Part shown: positions 59,796 through 64,000 of the stretch, one piece after another | Numbering within the stretch: the first letter of the stretch is position 1 | Layout of the letters: each line of letters begins with the position of its first letter | Origin: Rugalucina vietnamica | Lineage: Eukaryota > Mollusca > Bivalvia > Lucinida > Lucinidae | Assembly (NCBI GenBank): GCA_964017185.1 | Contig: OZ024869.1 | Span: 8,020,501 to 8,084,500 of the forward strand | Length of the DNA: 64,000 nucleotides | Direction: 5' to 3' | Made by a program: the position numbers and the translations under genes | Notes under the pieces: generated by a model | Seen by the model: only the letters and a program-made list of their open reading frames with translations | Told to the model about the DNA's origin: nothing | Database searches by the model: none

Positions 59796-62700
59796 CACTA
59801 TACTCTACTGGATACTCTACTCTATACCCAGTAGAGATCTACAGTGCGGTAGTCTACCGCACCGTCTCCAGTAGAGATTTACAGCGCCATACCCTACCAC
59901 TCCGTCCCCAGTAGGGATATACAGTGTCATTCTCTTCAGCATCGTCCCCCAGTAGGGATCTACAGCACCATACCCCACCATTCCCTCTCCAGTAGAGATC
60001 TATTGCCCCTTTCCCTACCACAACGTCCCCAGTAGAGATCTACAGCATCTTAATCTACCACACCGTCCCCAGTAGCGATAAATGGACCCATTTCTACCAT
60101 AACGTCCCCAGTAGAGATCTGCAGCGACATACATGTACCCTACCACACCGTCCCAGTAAAGATCTACAGCGCCATAACCTACCACAGCGTACCAAGTAGA
60201 GATTTACAGCACCATAATCTACCACACCGTCCCCAGTAGAGATATATCGACCCATACCCTACCACAACGTCCCAAGAAGAGATCTACTGAGACATATCCT
60301 ACCACACCGTCCCCAGTAAAAAATAATATCGTTCAATTTTCTACCACAGCGTCCCCAGTGAAGATCTACAGCTACATTCCCTATCACACCGTCCCAAGTA
60401 AACTACTCCACCAATACGTCCCCAGTAGAGATATACAGCGATATACCCTACCACACCGTCCCCAGTAAAGATCTACAGCGCCATAACCTACCACAGCGTC
60501 CCAAGTAGAGATATATCAACCCATTCCCTACCACAACGTCCCAAGAAGATATCTACATAGACATACCCTACCACACCGTCCCCAGTAAAGATCTATCGTT
60601 CAATTCCCTACCGCAACGTCCCTAGTGGAGATCTACAGCTACATTCCCTATCACACCGTCCCCAGTGAACATCTTAAGCGAACTACTCCACCAATACGTC
60701 CCCAGTAGAGATCTACAGCGACATACCATACCACACCGTCCCCAGTAGAGATATACAGCACCATACTCTACTGGGGCGTCTCCAGTAGAGATCTACAGTG
60801 CGGTAGTCTACCACACCGTCTCCAGTAGAGATATATAGCGCCATACCCTACCACTCCGTCCCAAGTAGAGATATACAGTGTCATTCTCTTTAGCATCGTC
60901 CCCAGTAGGGATCTACAACACCATACCCTATCATTCCGTCTCAAGTAGAGATCTACAGCACATTAATCTACCACACAGTCCCCAGTAGAGATATATCGAC
61001 CCATTCCCTACCACAACTTCCCCAGTAGAGATCTACAGCTACATACCCTATCACACAGTCCCAAGTAGACATCTAAAACGAACTACTCTACCAATACGTC
61101 CCCAGTAGAGATCTCCAGCGACATACCCTACCACACCGTCCCCAGTAGAGATCTACATAACCATTATCTACTGGACCATACCCAGTAGAGATCTACAATG
61201 CGGTAGTCTACCACACCGTCACCAGTAAAGATATACAGCGCCATAAACTACCACTCCGTCCCCAGTAGAGATATTCAGTGTCATTTTCTTCAGCATCATC
61301 CCCAGTAGGGATCTACAACACCATACCCGACCTTTCCGTCCCCAGTAGAGATCAATCGCCCAATTCCGTGCCACAACGTCCCCAGGAGAGATCTACAGCG
61401 CCATACCTATCACTCCGTCCACGGTATCCGTAGAGATCTATCGACATTTTCCCAACCATAACGTCCCCGGTAGAGATCTACAGTGACATACCCTACCACA
61501 CCGTCCCAGTAGAGATCTATCGCCCCATTTCCTACCTTAACGTCCCCAGTGAGATCCACCTCTACATACCCTATCAAACTGTCCCGAGTAGATATCTAAA
61601 GCGAACTTCTCTACCAATACGTCTCCAGTAGAGATCTACTGCATCATATTCTACCGGACCGTCCCCAGTAGAGATCTACATAGCGGTATTGTACCACACC
61701 GTCTCCAGTAGAGATATACAGCGTCATACCCTAAAACACCGTCCCCAGTAGAGATATACAGTATCATTCTCTTCAGTATCGTTCACAGTAGGTATCTACA
61801 ACACCATACCCTACCATTCCGTCCCCAGTAGAGATATATTGCTCCATTCCCTACCACACCGTCTCCAGTAAGGACATAAAGAGTCATACAGCGCCATACC
61901 CTACCACCCCGTCCCTAGAAGAGATATACTGTGTCATTTTCTTTAGCATTGTCCCCAGTAGGGATTTACAACACCTATCCTATGGTTCCGTCCCCAGCAG
62001 AGATCCATCGCCCCATTTCCTACCACATCGTCCCCAGTAGAGATCTTCAGCGACATACCCTACCACACGGTCCCCAGTAGAAGTATACAACACCATAATC
62101 TACCACACCGTCTCCAGTAGAGATATTTCGCCCATTCCCTACCACAACGTCCCCAGTACAGATCTACAGCTACAAACCCTATCACACCGTCCCCAGTAGA
62201 GATCTAAAGCGAACTACTTTACCAATGCGTTCCCAGTAGAGATTTACAGCTACATACCTTAACACACCGTTCCCAGTAGAGATCTACAGCACCAAACTCT
62301 ACTGGATCGTACCCAATAGAGATCTACAGTGAGTTACTCTACCACACCGTCTTAAGTAGAGATATACAGCGCCATACCCTACCATTCCGTCCCCAGTAGA
62401 GATATACAGTGTCATTCTCTTTAGCATCGTCCCCAGTAGGGATCTAAACCACCATACCCTACCATTCCGTCCCCAGTAAAGATCTATTGCCCCATGCCCT
62501 ACCACAACGTCCCCAGTAGAGATCTACAGCGACATATCTTACGATACCGTCCCCAGTAAAGATCTACAGCGCCACATCCTACTACGTCGTCCCCAGTAGA
62601 GATCTACAGCACCATAATCTACCACACCGTCCCCAGTAGAGATCTATCACCACATTCCCTACCACAACGTCCCCGGTAGAGATCTACAGCGACATACCCT

Positions 62701-63508
62701 AACACACCGTCCCCAGTAAATATCTATCGTCCAATTCCCTACCATTACGTCCCCAGTGGAGATCTACAGCTACATATTTCAACGTTCCGAGTAGACATAC
62801 AAAACAAAACTACTCTACAAATACGTCCCCAGTAGAGATCTACAGCGACATACCCTTCCACTCCGTCCCAAGTAGAGATATATAGAGTCATTCTAATCAG
62901 CATCGTCCCCAGTAGGGATATACAACACCATACCCTACCATTCCGTCCCCTGTAGAGGTCTATCTCCCCATTCCCTACCACAACGTCCCCGGTAGAGATC
63001 TACAGCGACATATCCTACCATACCGTCCCCAGTAAAGATCTACAGCGCCATATCCTACAACACCGTCCCCAGTAGAGATCTACAGCACCATAATCTACCA
63101 CACCGTCCCCAGTAGAGATCTATCACCCCATTCCCTGCCCAACGTCCCCATTAGAGATCTACAGCACCTTACTCTACTGGACCATCTCCAGGAGAGATAT
63201 ACAATGCGGTAGTCTACCACACCGTCTCCATTAAAGATAAACAGCGCCATATTCTACCACTCGGTCCCCAGTAGAGATATACAATGTCATTATCTTCAGC
63301 ATCTTCCCCAGTAGGGATCTACAACACCATACCCTACCATTCTGTCCCCAGTAGAGATCTGTCGCCCCATTCCCTACCCAAACGTGCCCAGTAGAGATCT
63401 ACAGCGACATTCCCTACCACACCGTCCCCAGAATGATCTACAGCGCCATATCCTACCACACCGTCCCCAGTAGAGGTCTACAGCACCATAATCTACCACA
63501 CCGTCCCC

Positions 63509-64000
63509 TTAGTCCGGCAGAAAACAAATTTGACCTGGAATTGTGTTCTAACGTTTTTTTCTTTACTGAATTATGTTCAGTTGGCATTGCCTTACAAGAA
63601 TCTGAGTGATGCCACTCTGGCATCATTGAGCAATTTTGTATTATCAAGATGGCGTTTAAGATGGCGGCCAGAATATATAATAATATTTAACAGGGGTCTC
63701 TGATTGTTTTTATCTGGCAAATCTGTGGTTATTTCAGTACAAAATGATGAATAGGTATCAGTTTTGTATAAGTATTTACATTCTATCATAGTTTCTTTTC
63801 AAGACAGGATAAAAACACTGTATAGATGAAATAAGTCAAGGTTTTTCGTAATTTTGGTTTAACTTTTTTATTCATACAATAAGCACGTTAACTTTCAGAA
63901 CCATTACTCAAGCTAGATTGCCTTATCAAGATGCAGTGATTATCGTATTCAAGATGTCATTCAAGAAGGCAGCCATGATTTCTTGCGCAAAACGAATTTA
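63509..64000. other. No gene seen; right flank of satellite
   Basis: Contains two imperfect copies of a segment with TATCAAGATG...AAGATGGCGGCC (near 63640-63670) and TATCAAGATG...AAGAAGGCAGCC (near 63926-63975). No exon was recognised. Confidence 0.45.

Larger units (their letters stand above)
50722..63508. repeat. 40-bp satellite with 280-bp higher-order repeat
   Basis: Unit: GAGATCTACAGCGACATACC followed by CTACCACACCGTCCCCAGTA. Roughly 250 units remain after removing two inserted transposons. Seven monomer types follow in fixed order, with diagnostic cores AGTGTCATTCTCTTCAGCAT, AACACCATACCCTACCATTC, TCGCCCCATTCCCTACCAC, AGCGACATACCCTACCACAC, AGCACCATATTCTACTGGAC, GTGCGGTAGTCTACCACAC and AGCGCCATACCCTACCACTC. 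They make a 280-bp repeat. Shorter 200-bp cycles lack two types, and longer 360-bp cycles gain two. After about 58 kb other monomer types appear (CTACCAATACGTCCCC). Minus-strand open frames of about 70 codons are by-products of the unit. Confidence 0.95.

Overview
The window looks like nuclear DNA of an invertebrate animal, most likely a bivalve mollusc (clam). It is AT-rich, gene-poor and full of transposons. It holds an animal-type tRNA-Ile, a spliced Ptf1a/Fer1-class bHLH gene, tRNA-derived SINEs, PIF/Harbinger, mariner and hAT relics, and a Penelope-like retroelement of the domain-permuted Naiad type. That Naiad has in-frame TGA codons at cysteine positions, a selenoprotein form reported for Naiads of clams and spiders. 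The species assignment is an inference.

Layout. (1) 1-17.3 kb: two copies of a tandem duplication, offset by about 10-10.8 kb. Copy B (about 10.8-17.3 kb) carries the start and bHLH exon of an apparently intact two-exon Ptf1a-like gene on the minus strand (11627 to 7687, 200 codons plus stop). Copy A carries the decayed counterpart (1236-1529). Naiad 3'-end fragments have landed in both copies after the duplication. (2) 17.3-22.3 kb: a SINE with target-site duplication, a mariner-type MITE, a long hairpin, and tRNA-Ile(AAT). (3) 22.9-29.9 kb: a broken PIF/Harbinger transposon. Its transposase exons lie on the minus strand and a BESS-motif partner exon lies on the plus strand between them. A near-complete Naiad (about 24.68-28.6 kb) sits in the first transposase intron. 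(4) 30-41.5 kb: hAT and mariner MITEs, foldback elements, a mariner transposase relic, more Naiad fragments, and a LINE split by a Naiad fragment. (5) 41.6-44.9 kb: a foldback-type element whose interior is an array of GGATATCC palindromes. (6) 45.6-48.3 kb: two more copies of a non-coding unit also present at 18.6-21.3 and 31.5-32.5 kb. (7) 50.7-63.5 kb: a 40-bp satellite with a 280-bp higher-order repeat, interrupted by two DNA transposons with clear target-site duplications.

The most exciting item is the Naiad. From 28525 down to about 25955 there is one reading frame of some 860 codons. It is broken only by three TGAs, each where the family has a conserved Cys: two beside the GIY-YIG nuclease and one in the CxC linker. 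After one small frameshift the frame runs on to a TAA at 25302. A SECIS-like hairpin lies exactly across that stop codon (25260-25327), so the stop itself supplies the apical AA. About 16 shorter Naiad 3' fragments are scattered over the first 41 kb. The only host genes I can support are the Ptf1a-like gene and the tRNA.
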